A DNA stretch of 10,248 nt from Candidatus Gallimonas caecicola (GTDB lineage Bacteria; Bacillota; Clostridia; Christensenellales; Borkfalkiaceae): positions 1 to 10,248 of the forward strand of contig CAJFNH010000032.1 of assembly GCA_904394195.1 (NCBI GenBank). Direction: 5' to 3'. The notes below the pieces were generated by a model. The model saw only the letters and a list, made by a program, of their open reading frames with translations, searched no databases and was not told where the DNA came from. Numbering within the stretch: the stretch's first letter is position 1; each line of letters starts with the position of its first letter. Below, piece by piece: positions 1-6,190 of the stretch. The position numbers and the translations under genes are program-made.

Positions 1-583
1 GGGCGCGCTCCTCGGGTGTGAGCACCGTTTTGTCGACGGGGTAGACGGTGACGCGGTTAGGATAGAGCAGGAAAAATTCCCTGTTCTCCCTGATTTTTTC
101 GAAGTCGGAATAGCGAAGGCGCGCCGTAGAGACATGCTCGCCAGCGCGATAGTCGTTGATGACGACGCCCTCGGCACAAAACTCGTACTCATTGACAAAG
201 GCGAGCGCGAGCTGCTTTTTGTTGACTCTGCCGCTCGTGATGAAGAAAACAAGCCCGAAGGCAAAAAAGACGGCGCCGCCCCACAGCAGGATCTCCAGCC
301 AGAAGTCATCGGACAGGGTGATGACTCCCATCTCCGCAATGACGGACAGCACGACATACGCAATGAGCATGGCGATGCCCACGAGCATCAGGCAAAGAAG
401 CACGCGGCGCGCGGTCTTCGAGACGCGCTTTTGCAGCGCGGCATCAATCGCAACGCGCGTTCTGACGCAGGGGGAGGGTGCCTCTTGCTGAAGCTCTTCC
501 TCCTGCGGCGGCTGCCCGGGCGCCTCTGCCTGCGGCGCAGTCTCGTCCGGCTGCATCCCCTCGTTCCCGTTCAATTCTCCCAT
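1..583 (-). CDS. YcxB-like two-helix membrane protein, partial (C-terminus off the left edge)
   Basis: This is 194 codons from ATG at 583 to the window edge with no stop. I translated it by hand. Residues 1-40 are acidic, Pro/Gln/Glu-rich and probably disordered. Residues about 61-83 and 96-116 are hydrophobic helices joined by a short acidic loop. From about residue 125 a soluble part begins, with the pattern Y-SDFEKI-EN-FFLLYPNRVTVYPVDK and then TPEE. That resembles the YcxB-like domain that follows two transmembrane helices in many small Firmicutes membrane proteins; the family's function is not established. The start is supported by AGGAGAGG a few bases upstream. The gene follows gpsA by 65 bp on the same strand, but a hairpin and a palindrome in the gap suggest its own control. 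Gene reality is near certain; the family call is from remembered pattern. Confidence 0.7.
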   Translation of the reverse strand, partial: MGELNGNEGMQPDETAPQAEAPGQPPQEEELQQEAPSPCVRTRVAIDAALQKRVSKTARRVLLCLMLVGIAMLIAYVVLSVIAEMGVITLSDDFWLEILLWGGAVFFAFGLVFFITSGRVNKKQLALAFVNEYEFCAEGVVINDYRAGEHVSTARLRYSDFEKIRENREFFLLYPNRVTVYPVDKTVLTPEERA

Positions 584-602
584 AAACCTCTCCTTTTTTT
601 GT

Positions 603-623
603 GTATTATGTCACGCATAATAC
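603..623. promoter_or_regulatory. Perfect 8-bp inverted repeat, possible operator over a -10 box
   Basis: GTATTATG and CATAATAC form a perfect 8-bp inverted repeat separated by 5 bp. It lies 20 bp upstream of the YcxB-like start. On the minus strand the arm nearer that gene reads TGA-CATAAT, an extended -10 (TGn plus a near-consensus hexamer). I see no good -35. The arrangement suits a repressor site over a weak extended -10 promoter, but no regulator gene is adjacent. Symmetry is observed; function is inferred. Confidence 0.4.
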
Positions 624-627
624 TTTG

Positions 628-650
628 AAACGGGTAAATTTCCCCGTTTT
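628..650 (-). terminator. Hairpin at the end of gpsA, weak terminator candidate
   Basis: AAACGGG at 628-634 pairs with CCCGTTT at 643-649 around an 8-base loop, overlapping the gpsA stop codon. Read on the minus strand, the hairpin is followed by only a short, interrupted T run, so it is a weak intrinsic terminator at best. Its core, CGGGTAAATTTCCCCG, nearly repeats the palindrome at 6654-6668, so it may be a protein-binding site or repeat element instead. Confidence 0.35.
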
Positions 651-1623
651 ACTCGTACATTTCCGCCTTAGTACTGCGCCGGAAAAGCTTTCCGATCTCC
701 TCCTTGCAACGCGCGGCGTCGTCGCCTGCGCCGTAACAGACGGCGTACACCGCCTTGGTGATGGGCAGGTCCACTCCGTATTTTTCGCCCAGCAACTTCA
801 TCGCCCCGCTCGTGGCCACGCCCTCGGCGAGCTTTTCAAAGCGCTCGCCGCGCGCCAGCATCTCGCCGTACATGCGGTTGTGCGAATAGTGCGAAAAGAG
901 CGTCGTCTCATAGTCGCCAAGGTGCGCAAGCCCGTAGGCGGAGAGCTCGTTGCCCCCCATCGCCTTGATGAGGCGGGCGACCTCCCTGGCGCCGCGCGAC
1001 ATGAGCGGACCCTTGAGGGGCACGCACAGCACGTCGAGGATGCCCGCAGCGATGCCCATGACGTTCTTTGCCGCCGCCCCGATCTCGGTGCCCAGAAGAT
1101 CGTTGCCGTAATAAAAGCGGATGAGGTCGCTCTTGAAGCGCTCGACAAGGGAAATTTTCAGTTCCTCGTTCTCCGAGTCGATGACCATACAGTTGGGCAC
1201 GCCCTGCACGAAACTCTGGATGTGCCCCGGCCCCACCCATACGGCGATGTTGGCGGGAGAGACGCCGCTCTCCACCAGAATTTCGGAGAGGCGCTTGCCC
1301 GTGCCCGTCTCGATGCCCTTCATGCAAAGCACGAAGTTCTTTCCTTCGACGGGATATTGCATGACGCGCTGCATGAAGCCGCGCAGCCCCTGCGCGCTGA
1401 TGGAGATGACGATGAGTTCCGCCTCGCGCACCGCCCGTTCCAGGTCGCAGGTGAGCGCGATGCGCTCGTCCAGCGCGACGTATTCGTTGCGGCCCGTATT
1501 TTTAAGCACTTCGTAGGATGGAGAGTCCTCCGGGCCCCAGCTCGTGACCTGATTGCCCTGCCGGGAAAGATACCAGGCAATAAAGGATCCCCACCGCCCG
1601 CAGCCGAGCACAGAGATCTTCAT
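649..1623 (-). CDS. gpsA: NAD(P)-dependent glycerol-3-phosphate dehydrogenase, variant form
   Basis: This 324-residue cytosolic enzyme should interconvert dihydroxyacetone phosphate and sn-glycerol 3-phosphate, the backbone precursor for membrane phospholipids. The Rossmann GxGxxG is GCGRWG at residues 7-12. CMKGIE at 100-105 is the usual KG(I/T)E segment. The catalytic lysine is probably K186 in GAAAKNVMGIAAG. HLGDYETT at 234-241 and HNR at 248-250 correspond to the family's GLGDL and S-RNR substrate-binding motifs. Several motifs differ from textbook GpsA: GPGHIQ stands where GPSFA is usual, and LKGPLMSRG replaces the NAKAALITRG-type segment. It appears to be the diverged clostridial GpsA type. 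Its ATG overlaps the recR stop as ATGA, implying translational coupling. It is the last gene of the packed minus-strand cluster. Confidence 0.88.
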   Translation of the reverse strand: MKISVLGCGRWGSFIAWYLSRQGNQVTSWGPEDSPSYEVLKNTGRNEYVALDERIALTCDLERAVREAELIVISISAQGLRGFMQRVMQYPVEGKNFVLCMKGIETGTGKRLSEILVESGVSPANIAVWVGPGHIQSFVQGVPNCMVIDSENEELKISLVERFKSDLIRFYYGNDLLGTEIGAAAKNVMGIAAGILDVLCVPLKGPLMSRGAREVARLIKAMGGNELSAYGLAHLGDYETTLFSHYSHNRMYGEMLARGERFEKLAEGVATSGAMKLLGEKYGVDLPITKAVYAVCYGAGDDAARCKEEIGKLFRRSTKAEMYE

Positions 1624-2213
1624 ATCTGTTTCCTCTCGAGAAGGGCGCGGGAAAGGGTCACCTCGTCCGCATACTCCAGCTCGGATCCGACGGGCACGCC
1701 GCGCGAGATGCGCGTGACGAGCACGCCCAGAGGCTTTAACAGCTTTGCGATGTACATGGCGGTCGCCTCCCCCTCCACGTCGGGATTGGTCGCCATGATG
1801 ACCTCCTTCACGCCGCCCTCGTTCACGCGCTGCAACAGCTCGCGGATGCGGATATCGTTGGGCGAAACGCCGTTCATGGGATCGATAACGCCGTGCAGGA
1901 CATGGTAAACGCCCTTATATTCGTGCAGCTTTTCCAGCGCGATGACGTCCTTGGGCTCCTTCACGACGCAGATGGTGGACTTGTCGCGCGTCTTGCAGAT
2001 GTCGCACACGTCCTCCTCGGTGAAGTTGCCGCAGACGCTGCAAAAGCGCACGCGGCGCTTGACCTGTACGATGGCGTCCGCAAAGGCGCGCGCCTCCGCC
2101 TCGGACATGGAGATGACCTTATAGGCGTAGCGCTGCGCCGTCTTTTTGCCCACGCCGGGCAGCTTGGAAAATTCGTTCATGAGCCTGCCGATGGGCTCGA
2201 TAAATACTTCCAC
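1620..2213 (-). CDS. recR: Recombination mediator RecR
   Basis: At 197 residues it has normal RecR length. RecR works with RecO (and RecF) to load RecA on SSB-coated single-stranded DNA at gaps and stalled forks. Visible in order are the helix-hairpin-helix FSKLPGVGKKTAQRYA (residues 15-30), a four-cysteine zinc site at C58, C61, C70 and C73, and a Toprim domain with VVKEP (83-87), HGVIDPMNGV (107-116) and ATNPDVEGEATAMYIA (141-156). The C-terminal ISRGVPVGSELEYAD (169-183) is highly conserved. The start is GTG at 2213, directly abutting the TAA of ybaB. It is chosen because the residues that follow match the family N-terminus and a GGGAGG lies 10 bases upstream. The conserved ybaB-recR pairing supports the call. 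Confidence 0.97.
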   Translation of the reverse strand: MEVFIEPIGRLMNEFSKLPGVGKKTAQRYAYKVISMSEAEARAFADAIVQVKRRVRFCSVCGNFTEEDVCDICKTRDKSTICVVKEPKDVIALEKLHEYKGVYHVLHGVIDPMNGVSPNDIRIRELLQRVNEGGVKEVIMATNPDVEGEATAMYIAKLLKPLGVLVTRISRGVPVGSELEYADEVTLSRALLERKQI

Positions 2214-2552
2214 TTACAACATGCCTCCCATGCCGCCCATGCCGCCGAACTTGCCCATCTTTTCCTGATAGACGGCGTCCGCCTTCTTGTAGCCGTCCAG
2301 AATGGCAGCCATGATGAGGTCCTCGAGCATCTCCTCGTCCTCCGGGTCGATGACCGACTTGTCGATCTCGATGCCGTCGATGATCTTTTTAGCGTTCATG
2401 TAGACGACGACCGCCTCGCCGCCCGCCGTGCCGACGATCTCCCATTCATCGAGCAGTTTTTCGGTCGCCTGCATCTCCTCCTGCATCTTCTGTGCCTGCT
2501 TCATGAGGCTTTGCATATTCGCTCCCCCCATGCCGCCGTTGAACTTTGCCAT
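2214..2552 (-). CDS. YbaB/EbfC nucleoid-associated DNA-binding protein
   Basis: This 112-residue member of the YbaB/EbfC family is a small dimeric DNA-binding protein that coats DNA and is encoded between dnaX and recR in most bacteria. The N-terminal helix SLMKQAQKMQEEMQATEKLL (residues 15-34) and the segment EIVGTAGGEAVVV-MNA (38-54) are typical, as is DPEDEEMLEDLIMAA (71-85). The ends are Gly/Met-rich: NGGMGGANM near the start and a GGMGGMGGML tail, common in this family. The ATG at 2552 is preceded by AGGGAGGAG. The stop is 12 bp downstream of dnaX's end in transcript order, and the TAA touches the recR GTG. The Gly codons of the tail also supply the recR ribosome binding site. Confidence 0.95.
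   Translation of the reverse strand: MAKFNGGMGGANMQSLMKQAQKMQEEMQATEKLLDEWEIVGTAGGEAVVVYMNAKKIIDGIEIDKSVIDPEDEEMLEDLIMAAILDGYKKADAVYQEKMGKFGGMGGMGGML
2224..2229 (-). promoter_or_regulatory. recR ribosome binding site inside the ybaB Gly-rich tail
   Basis: On the minus strand GGGAGG lies 10 bases before the recR GTG and is made of the Gly-Gly codons near the YbaB C-terminus. It supports the GTG start at 2213 over any later start. With TAA directly abutting GTG, recR translation probably depends on ribosomes finishing ybaB. Confidence 0.6.
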
Positions 2553-2564
2553 AACTCCTCCCTT

Positions 2565-4319
2565 TTATTTGACTTCGATCGGGTAATCGGAAAAATCCTG
2601 TTTGAGCTGACGGATGCCGTCGCGCTCCTCGTGCCGTTCGGGCGCGCTGTAGCGCACTTCGAACTTTTCAACGCCCAGTTCGGCGAACACTTCGCGCATG
2701 ACGGCGCTGTGCCGCTCGCTGCGCAGCGTATCGCACACCGTCTTTACGTCCGTCGTGAGCACGAGCACATCCCCTTCTCGCGAGGGAGCAAGGTCGCGAC
2801 AGAGCGCGTATGCCACGCCGCTCTTGGGCAGCTTGCGCAGCCTGCGCAGGAACAATCCGAACATCGCCTCCGGCGAATCGTCGGGCGCCTTTCCCGCAGA
2901 AGCCTGCGCGGGCGCCGCGGACGGCTGCGAAACCGCGGCAGGCGCGCCCGCCGTTTCGGGCGGAACGGCTTCGGGCATTTCGGGGGGCGCGTCCTCCCAC
3001 GGGGGCGCCTCGTCAAAGGGAGGCGGCTCGTCGACGGGCGGCGCGTCCATGGGCGCGGGCGGGACTTTTGGCGCCGCGTTGTTCGCCGCGGGCTGCGCGG
3101 GCGCGTTCGCCGCGGGCTGCGCGGGCGCGTTCGCCGCGGGCTGCGCATGTGCCTGCACGGGAGCGCCCGCCGCAAGGGCGGCGAGCTGCTTTTCCAGAGC
3201 GGCGACGCGCAAGAGAAGTGCGTCCGTATCCAGATCGGTGCGCGGCAACGCCGCGCGCAGGATGGCCGTCTCCAGCGCGATGCGCGGCGAAGAGGCAAAG
3301 CGCAGCTCGTTCTCCGTCTTGGCGAAGATCTCCGTTGCGCGCAGGATCGCCCTGCCCTCGCTCGCCTTGGCGATGCGCTCCACTTCCGCATAGAACTCCT
3401 TGGGGAGCGCGAGCAGCTTTTCAGCGTTTTTGCACATCTTTGCGATGGCGACTTCGTTGAGGAAGGCGAGGATGTCCTTGAGCAGCACGCCCACGCCCTT
3501 GCCTGCGGAGAGCGCCTCCTCCGTTGCCGCGAGCGCGGCGGGCATGTCCCCCGTGAGGATGGCGGACACGAGGGAGGCGTTCGTCATGAAGTCGGCGGAG
3601 CCCAGCACGCTCGTCACCCCCTGATAGGTGAGCTTGTCCGAGTAGGCAAGGCACATCTCCGCAATGGAGAGCATGTCTCTGTCGCTCCCCGCGCCTGCGC
3701 GCGCGATGGCAGCCACCGCCTCCCGCTCGTAGGGGCGCCCCATCTCGTCGAGGATGCCCGCAAGGTGTTTTTCCAGGTCCTCCTCGGGAATGAGCTTGAA
3801 ATCGAGGCGCATGCACCGCGAGAGAATGGTGGCGGGGATCTTGTGCGGCTCGGTGGTGGCAAGGATGAAGATGGCGTGTGCGGGCGGCTCTTCGAGCGTC
3901 TTTAACAGCGCGTTGAAGGCGCTGTCCGTGAGCATGTGCACCTCGTCGATGATATACACCTTATACCGCCCCGAGACGGGCGGATACTGCACCTTTTCGC
4001 GCAGGTCGCGCATCTCCCCCACGCCGTTGTTGGAGGCGGCGTCGATCTCGGCAATGTCGAGGGAATTTTCTGCAAGCGCCAGGCAGGTCGGGCACTTGCC
4101 GCAGGGCGAGCCGCCCTCGGGGCGTTCGCAGTTGACGGCGCGCGCAAAGATGCGCGCCACGCTCGTCTTGCCCGTGCCGCGCGGCCCCGTAAAGAGGTAG
4201 GCGTGCCCCACCTCGCCGCGTTCGATCTGATTGGTGAGCACGCGCACGACGTGCTCCTGCCGCACGATCTTATCGAAGGTCGCGGGGCGGAATTTGCGAT
4301 AGAGCGAAAGATGCGCCAT
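2565..4319 (-). CDS. dnaX: DNA polymerase III subunit gamma/tau (clamp-loader ATPase)
   Basis: The 584-residue tau-type product is the motor of the clamp loader that places the sliding clamp on primed DNA. Residues 1 to about 360 form the AAA+ core and collar. It carries Walker A GPRGTGKT (45-52), zinc-binding cysteines C64, C73, C76 and C79, Walker B IIDEVHML (123-130), sensor 1 ATTEPHKIP (154-162) and SRC (167-169) with the arginine finger. A long Ala/Pro-rich linker follows (about 385-485), partly built from a tandem repeat, then a C-terminal domain of about 90 residues expected to contact the polymerase. The ATG at 4319 is 3 bp after the sigma-factor stop; AAGGAG sits about 12 bases upstream, inside the sigma gene. 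I saw no obvious A AAA AAG slippery site, so a separate gamma form is not indicated. Confidence 0.97.
   Translation of the reverse strand: MAHLSLYRKFRPATFDKIVRQEHVVRVLTNQIERGEVGHAYLFTGPRGTGKTSVARIFARAVNCERPEGGSPCGKCPTCLALAENSLDIAEIDAASNNGVGEMRDLREKVQYPPVSGRYKVYIIDEVHMLTDSAFNALLKTLEEPPAHAIFILATTEPHKIPATILSRCMRLDFKLIPEEDLEKHLAGILDEMGRPYEREAVAAIARAGAGSDRDMLSIAEMCLAYSDKLTYQGVTSVLGSADFMTNASLVSAILTGDMPAALAATEEALSAGKGVGVLLKDILAFLNEVAIAKMCKNAEKLLALPKEFYAEVERIAKASEGRAILRATEIFAKTENELRFASSPRIALETAILRAALPRTDLDTDALLLRVAALEKQLAALAAGAPVQAHAQPAANAPAQPAANAPAQPAANNAAPKVPPAPMDAPPVDEPPPFDEAPPWEDAPPEMPEAVPPETAGAPAAVSQPSAAPAQASAGKAPDDSPEAMFGLFLRRLRKLPKSGVAYALCRDLAPSREGDVLVLTTDVKTVCDTLRSERHSAVMREVFAELGVEKFEVRYSAPERHEERDGIRQLKQDFSDYPIEVK
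3081..3152 (-). repeat. Three tandem 24-bp repeats inside dnaX
   Basis: Copies at 3081-3104 and 3105-3128 are identical; 3129-3152 differs only at its end (GCATGTGC in place of GCGGGCGC). The unit is a multiple of three and encodes the octapeptide AQPAANAP or a variant, at about residues 390-413 of the DnaX linker. Copy number could change by slippage without breaking the frame. Confidence 0.95.
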
Positions 4320-4322
4320 GAT

Positions 4323-4907
4323 CTATTTGTTCTCCTTTTGCCGTCCGGCAAGAAAGGCGGCCTGCAATTTCTTTTTGGAGCGGGCGAGCGCGTTGTCCAC
4401 CGACTTCATGCCCTTGCCCACCGCCTGCGCGATGTCCGAATAGCGCATGCCGTCCAGCCAGAGCGTGACGATGCGGAACTCAAAGTCGGAGAGCACGCCC
4501 GTCAGTTTCTGAAGAAATTCCGCGCGGGTCTCCCCTGCCAGCAGGAAGTCCTCCGGCGTGTCCCCTTCGGGCACGCTGTCCGGATCCACATCGCCCTGTT
4601 CCGCCGCCTTCCCTGCCGCGCGCAACGCGTCGTAGATGCGGCGGGACACGCACAGATAGGCAAAATTGCGGAATCGCTTGCCGCCGTCCGCACGGAAGGA
4701 GCGGATGGCGGAGACCAGCCCGATCATCCCCTCCTGCACGAGGTCTTCCGTCTCGCCGCCCGCCAGAAAGAACTTTCTCGCGCGGGCGCGCACCGCACTC
4801 TTGTAGCGGTTGAGCAATGCCTCCTCCGCGCCGGCGTTCCCCTCACGGGCGAGCGCGGCGAGTTCTTCATCCGTCCTGTCTTTCCAGTCTTGCACGGACC
4901 ACCTCAT
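4323..4907 (-). CDS. RNA polymerase sigma factor, SigH-like (sigma-70 family)
   Basis: From ATG at 4907 this encodes 194 residues. Region 2 is clear: TDEELAALAREG (12-23), then DLVQEGMIGLVSAIRSF (55-71, core-polymerase contact) and FRNFAYLCVSRRIYDAL (79-95, -10 recognition). Region 4 is LSDFEFRIVTLWLDGMRYSD (139-158) with the helix-turn-helix IAQAVGKGMKSVDNALARSKKKL (159-181, -35 recognition). There is no region 1.1 or full region 3, as in SigH. SigH of Bacillus and Clostridia controls entry into sporulation and stationary phase, and lies near mrnC and rlmB, as here. No yacP (rae1) gene lies between. The start overlaps rlmB by 41 bp and has no clear ribosome binding site; GTG at 4895 is an alternative. 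Its target genes cannot be read from this window. Confidence 0.85.
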   Translation of the reverse strand: MRWSVQDWKDRTDEELAALAREGNAGAEEALLNRYKSAVRARARKFFLAGGETEDLVQEGMIGLVSAIRSFRADGGKRFRNFAYLCVSRRIYDALRAAGKAAEQGDVDPDSVPEGDTPEDFLLAGETRAEFLQKLTGVLSDFEFRIVTLWLDGMRYSDIAQAVGKGMKSVDNALARSKKKLQAAFLAGRQKENK

Positions 4908-5586
4908 ATACGGCAATGCCGAGCGCCACGGAGGCGTTGAGTGAATTGACCTTTCCGAACAGCGGGATGGAGAGAACGCCGTCGCACTTCTCGCGCGTGA
5001 GGCGCCGGACACCGCTGTCCTCGCCGCCCACGACCAGCCCCACTTTGCCCGTCAGCTTTGTTTTGTAGATGCTCTCGCCTCCCGCCTCGAGGGCGTACAC
5101 CCAGTAGCCGTTCTTCTGCAGTTCCTCCACGGCGCGGTTGAGCGAGGGCACTTTGGCGACGCGGATGTGTTCCGCCGCCCCCGCCGAGATGCGCACGACC
5201 GCCTCCGTCACCGAAGCACTCTTGGCGGCGGGAATGACCACCCCGTCCGCGCCCGCGCACTCCGCAACGCGCAGGATGCTGCCCAGGTTGTGCACGTCCT
5301 CGATGCCGTCGCACAGCACGATGAGGCTCTCCTCGCCGCCGAACAGCTCCTCGAGGCCGCTGTAGGTAAAGTCGGTGGTGAAGGCGATGACGCCCTGATG
5401 GCGCCCCGTCGCGCTCTCCTTGTCCAGCACGGCGCGGTCAACGAACTGCACGCGTACGCCCTGTCTGCGCGCCTCGGCAAAAATTTTGGCCAGCGTGCCC
5501 TGCGCGCCCCGCTCCAGCACGATCTTTTCAATGGTCTTGTCCGTCTTCAACAGTTCCAGAACGGCGTTCCTGCCCTCTGTCTTCAT
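4867..5586 (-). CDS. rlmB: 23S rRNA (guanosine-2'-O-)-methyltransferase RlmB (TrmH/SpoU family)
   Basis: This 239-residue SPOUT enzyme methylates a ribose in 23S rRNA (G2251 in E. coli numbering) using S-adenosylmethionine, and is knotted and dimeric in known structures. Residues 1 to about 75 match the N-terminal substrate-binding domain (EGRNAVLELLK near the start). SpoU motif 1 is LCDGIEDVHNLGSILR (91-106, with N100 and R106). Motif 2 is LVVGGEDSGVRRL (184-196, with E189). Motif 3 is SIPLFGKVNSLNASVALGIA (206-225). The start is fixed by GAGGAG six bases before the ATG, inside the end of mrnC, with a 3-bp gap between the genes. The 3' end overlaps the sigma gene. A role on a related rRNA or tRNA site cannot be excluded. 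Confidence 0.93.
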   Translation of the reverse strand: MKTEGRNAVLELLKTDKTIEKIVLERGAQGTLAKIFAEARRQGVRVQFVDRAVLDKESATGRHQGVIAFTTDFTYSGLEELFGGEESLIVLCDGIEDVHNLGSILRVAECAGADGVVIPAAKSASVTEAVVRISAGAAEHIRVAKVPSLNRAVEELQKNGYWVYALEAGGESIYKTKLTGKVGLVVGGEDSGVRRLTREKCDGVLSIPLFGKVNSLNASVALGIAVYEVVRARLERQDG

Positions 5587-5589
5587 GTA

Positions 5590-5985
5590 CTACTCCTCTT
5601 CGGGGAAAAACAGTTCCCCGATGCGCTGCGCCTGCCCCGTCAGATAGAGGTAGCCGATGAGCGCTTCAAACCCCGTGGAACGCACATATTCCCCCACCGA
5701 GGCGTTCTTGCTCCGGGTAGGCTTTTTGGCGTTCCTGCCGCGGCGGAAGATATCCGCCTCCTCCTCGGTGAGCATGGGCAGGATGCGTCCGAGCGCCTCG
5801 CTCTGCCCGTGTGCCGATACCTTTTCGGCAGCGCGGCGATTGAGCGCGCCCGTCTTTTCGCCGCTCGCAAGGGCAAGGCGCTGGCGCACGCACAGCGTAT
5901 AGACCGCGTCCCCCACAAACGCAAGCACAACGGGATTCATAAGTTTTGCCCGCTCGCGTTCCACGGGCGCATCGATGAGAAACAT
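5590..5985 (-). CDS. mrnC: Mini-ribonuclease III (23S rRNA maturation)
   Basis: Mini-III is a dimeric RNase III catalytic domain without a double-stranded RNA-binding domain; in Bacillus it trims 23S rRNA precursor ends. From ATG at 5985 the protein has 131 residues, normal for the family. LNP-VLAFVGDAVYTLCVR matches the family's opening LNGLALAYIGDA-type helix, with catalytic D26. RRGRNAK is at 81-87, and STGFEALIGYLYL (103-115) carries the second metal-binding acid, E107. The frame is open further upstream, but the promoter TATAAT ends only 7 bases before this ATG, so earlier starts would not be on that transcript. The mRNA would then be leaderless or nearly so. ATG at 5940 would remove the beginning of the first helix. 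It is the first gene of the seven-gene cluster. Confidence 0.92.
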   Translation of the reverse strand: MFLIDAPVERERAKLMNPVVLAFVGDAVYTLCVRQRLALASGEKTGALNRRAAEKVSAHGQSEALGRILPMLTEEEADIFRRGRNAKKPTRSKNASVGEYVRSTGFEALIGYLYLTGQAQRIGELFFPEEE

Positions 5986-5992
5986 TGACTTG

Positions 5993-6021
5993 ATTATACC
6001 ACATTCGCGCGCGCTTGACAA
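5993..6021 (-). promoter_or_regulatory. Near-consensus promoter for the mrnC-to-gpsA cluster
   Basis: On the minus strand the sequence reads TTGTCA (6016-6021), a 17-bp spacer, then TATAAT (5993-5998), with TGG directly before the -10 as an extended -10 element. The -10 ends 7 bases before the mrnC ATG, which puts the expected transcription start at or next to the A of that ATG. It is the only strong promoter seen for the minus-strand run down to 649. Confidence 0.85.
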
Positions 6022-6128
6022 GTATTGGCGGAAAGATTTCGGCAGCTTACGCGCGTGCGTGGAAATTTCGCCCTCTCCATCTTTTGCGCTTTGATGCGCC
6101 CCCGCTGCCGATCTGTCAGCTTTGCCAT
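5994..6128 (-). CDS. Doubtful 44-codon ORF upstream of mrnC (possible leader peptide or HTH-protein remnant)
   Basis: ATG at 6128 is preceded by AAAGGAGG with good spacing. The product would be 44 residues, Lys/Arg-rich, beginning MAKLTDRQRGRIKAQK. The opening resembles the N-terminus of small helix-turn-helix proteins that begin MAKLT(D/E)(K/R)Q. After residue 20 the resemblance stops, and a neighbouring frame reads ARKLPKS, recalling the next helix of such proteins, so it may be a frameshifted remnant. The TAA stop lies within the mrnC TATAAT and 8 bases before the mrnC ATG, so reinitiation at mrnC is conceivable on longer transcripts. Part of it is repeat-derived (6042-6089). No promoter was seen between it and the terminator just upstream. 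Translation is uncertain. Confidence 0.28.
   Translation of the reverse strand: MAKLTDRQRGRIKAQKMERAKFPRTRVSCRNLSANTCQARANVV
6042..6089. repeat. Imperfect direct repeat, copy A (left of the low-GC gene)
   Basis: Copy A aligns with 6637-6688 in the same orientation. On the minus strand both read, in order, GCGCAAAA, ATGG, a G-rich stretch, GAAATTT, then CC and GCACGCG, ending near TGC. They differ by a few substitutions and short gaps. Translated in matching frames they give similar peptides, AQKMERAKFPRTR and AQKAMGDGKFSRTR. I estimate roughly three quarters identity by eye. Confidence 0.55.
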
Positions 6129-6150
6129 CGTCCTACCTCCTTTTGCGCAT

Positions 6151-6174
6151 GAAAAAAGCACCCCGAAGGATGCT
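6151..6174 (-). terminator. Intrinsic terminator of the 97-codon gene
   Basis: On the minus strand AGCATCC, a TTCG tetraloop and GGGTGCT form a 7-bp stem with one T-G wobble (6157-6174), followed by six Ts (6152-6157). The C(UUCG)G loop is exceptionally stable. It lies 17 bp after the stop codon of the 97-codon gene and should largely insulate the mrnC cluster from it. Confidence 0.88.
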
Positions 6175-6190
6175 TCTAAAATGTGTTTGC

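Noticed and set aside
601..1908. A 435-codon open frame on the plus strand
   Set aside because: It is antisense to gpsA and the 3' end of recR and has no ribosome binding site or recognisable domain.
3060..3080. Possible dnaX frameshift site (CCAAAAGT on the minus strand) for a short gamma form
   Set aside because: It does not match A AAA AAG or another efficient heptamer, and no stimulatory hairpin or nearby stop could be argued.
3081..3152. CRISPR-like repeat array
   Set aside because: The units are directly adjacent, without spacers, and lie in frame inside dnaX.
1893..3905. A 670-codon open frame on the plus strand
   Set aside because: It lies wholly antisense to recR, ybaB and dnaX, is rich in Arg, His and Leu, and resembles no protein. 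In GC-rich DNA the antisense frames of real genes often stay open.
4320..4322. SRP RNA gene next to dnaX, as in some Firmicutes
   Set aside because: The sigma gene stops 3 bp before dnaX, leaving no room for an RNA gene.
4908..5012. Longer start for the sigma factor at 5012, adding 35 residues
   Set aside because: The added residues are an Arg/Ser-rich shadow of rlmB and do not match SigH N-termini, which start just before the TDEEL-type helix.
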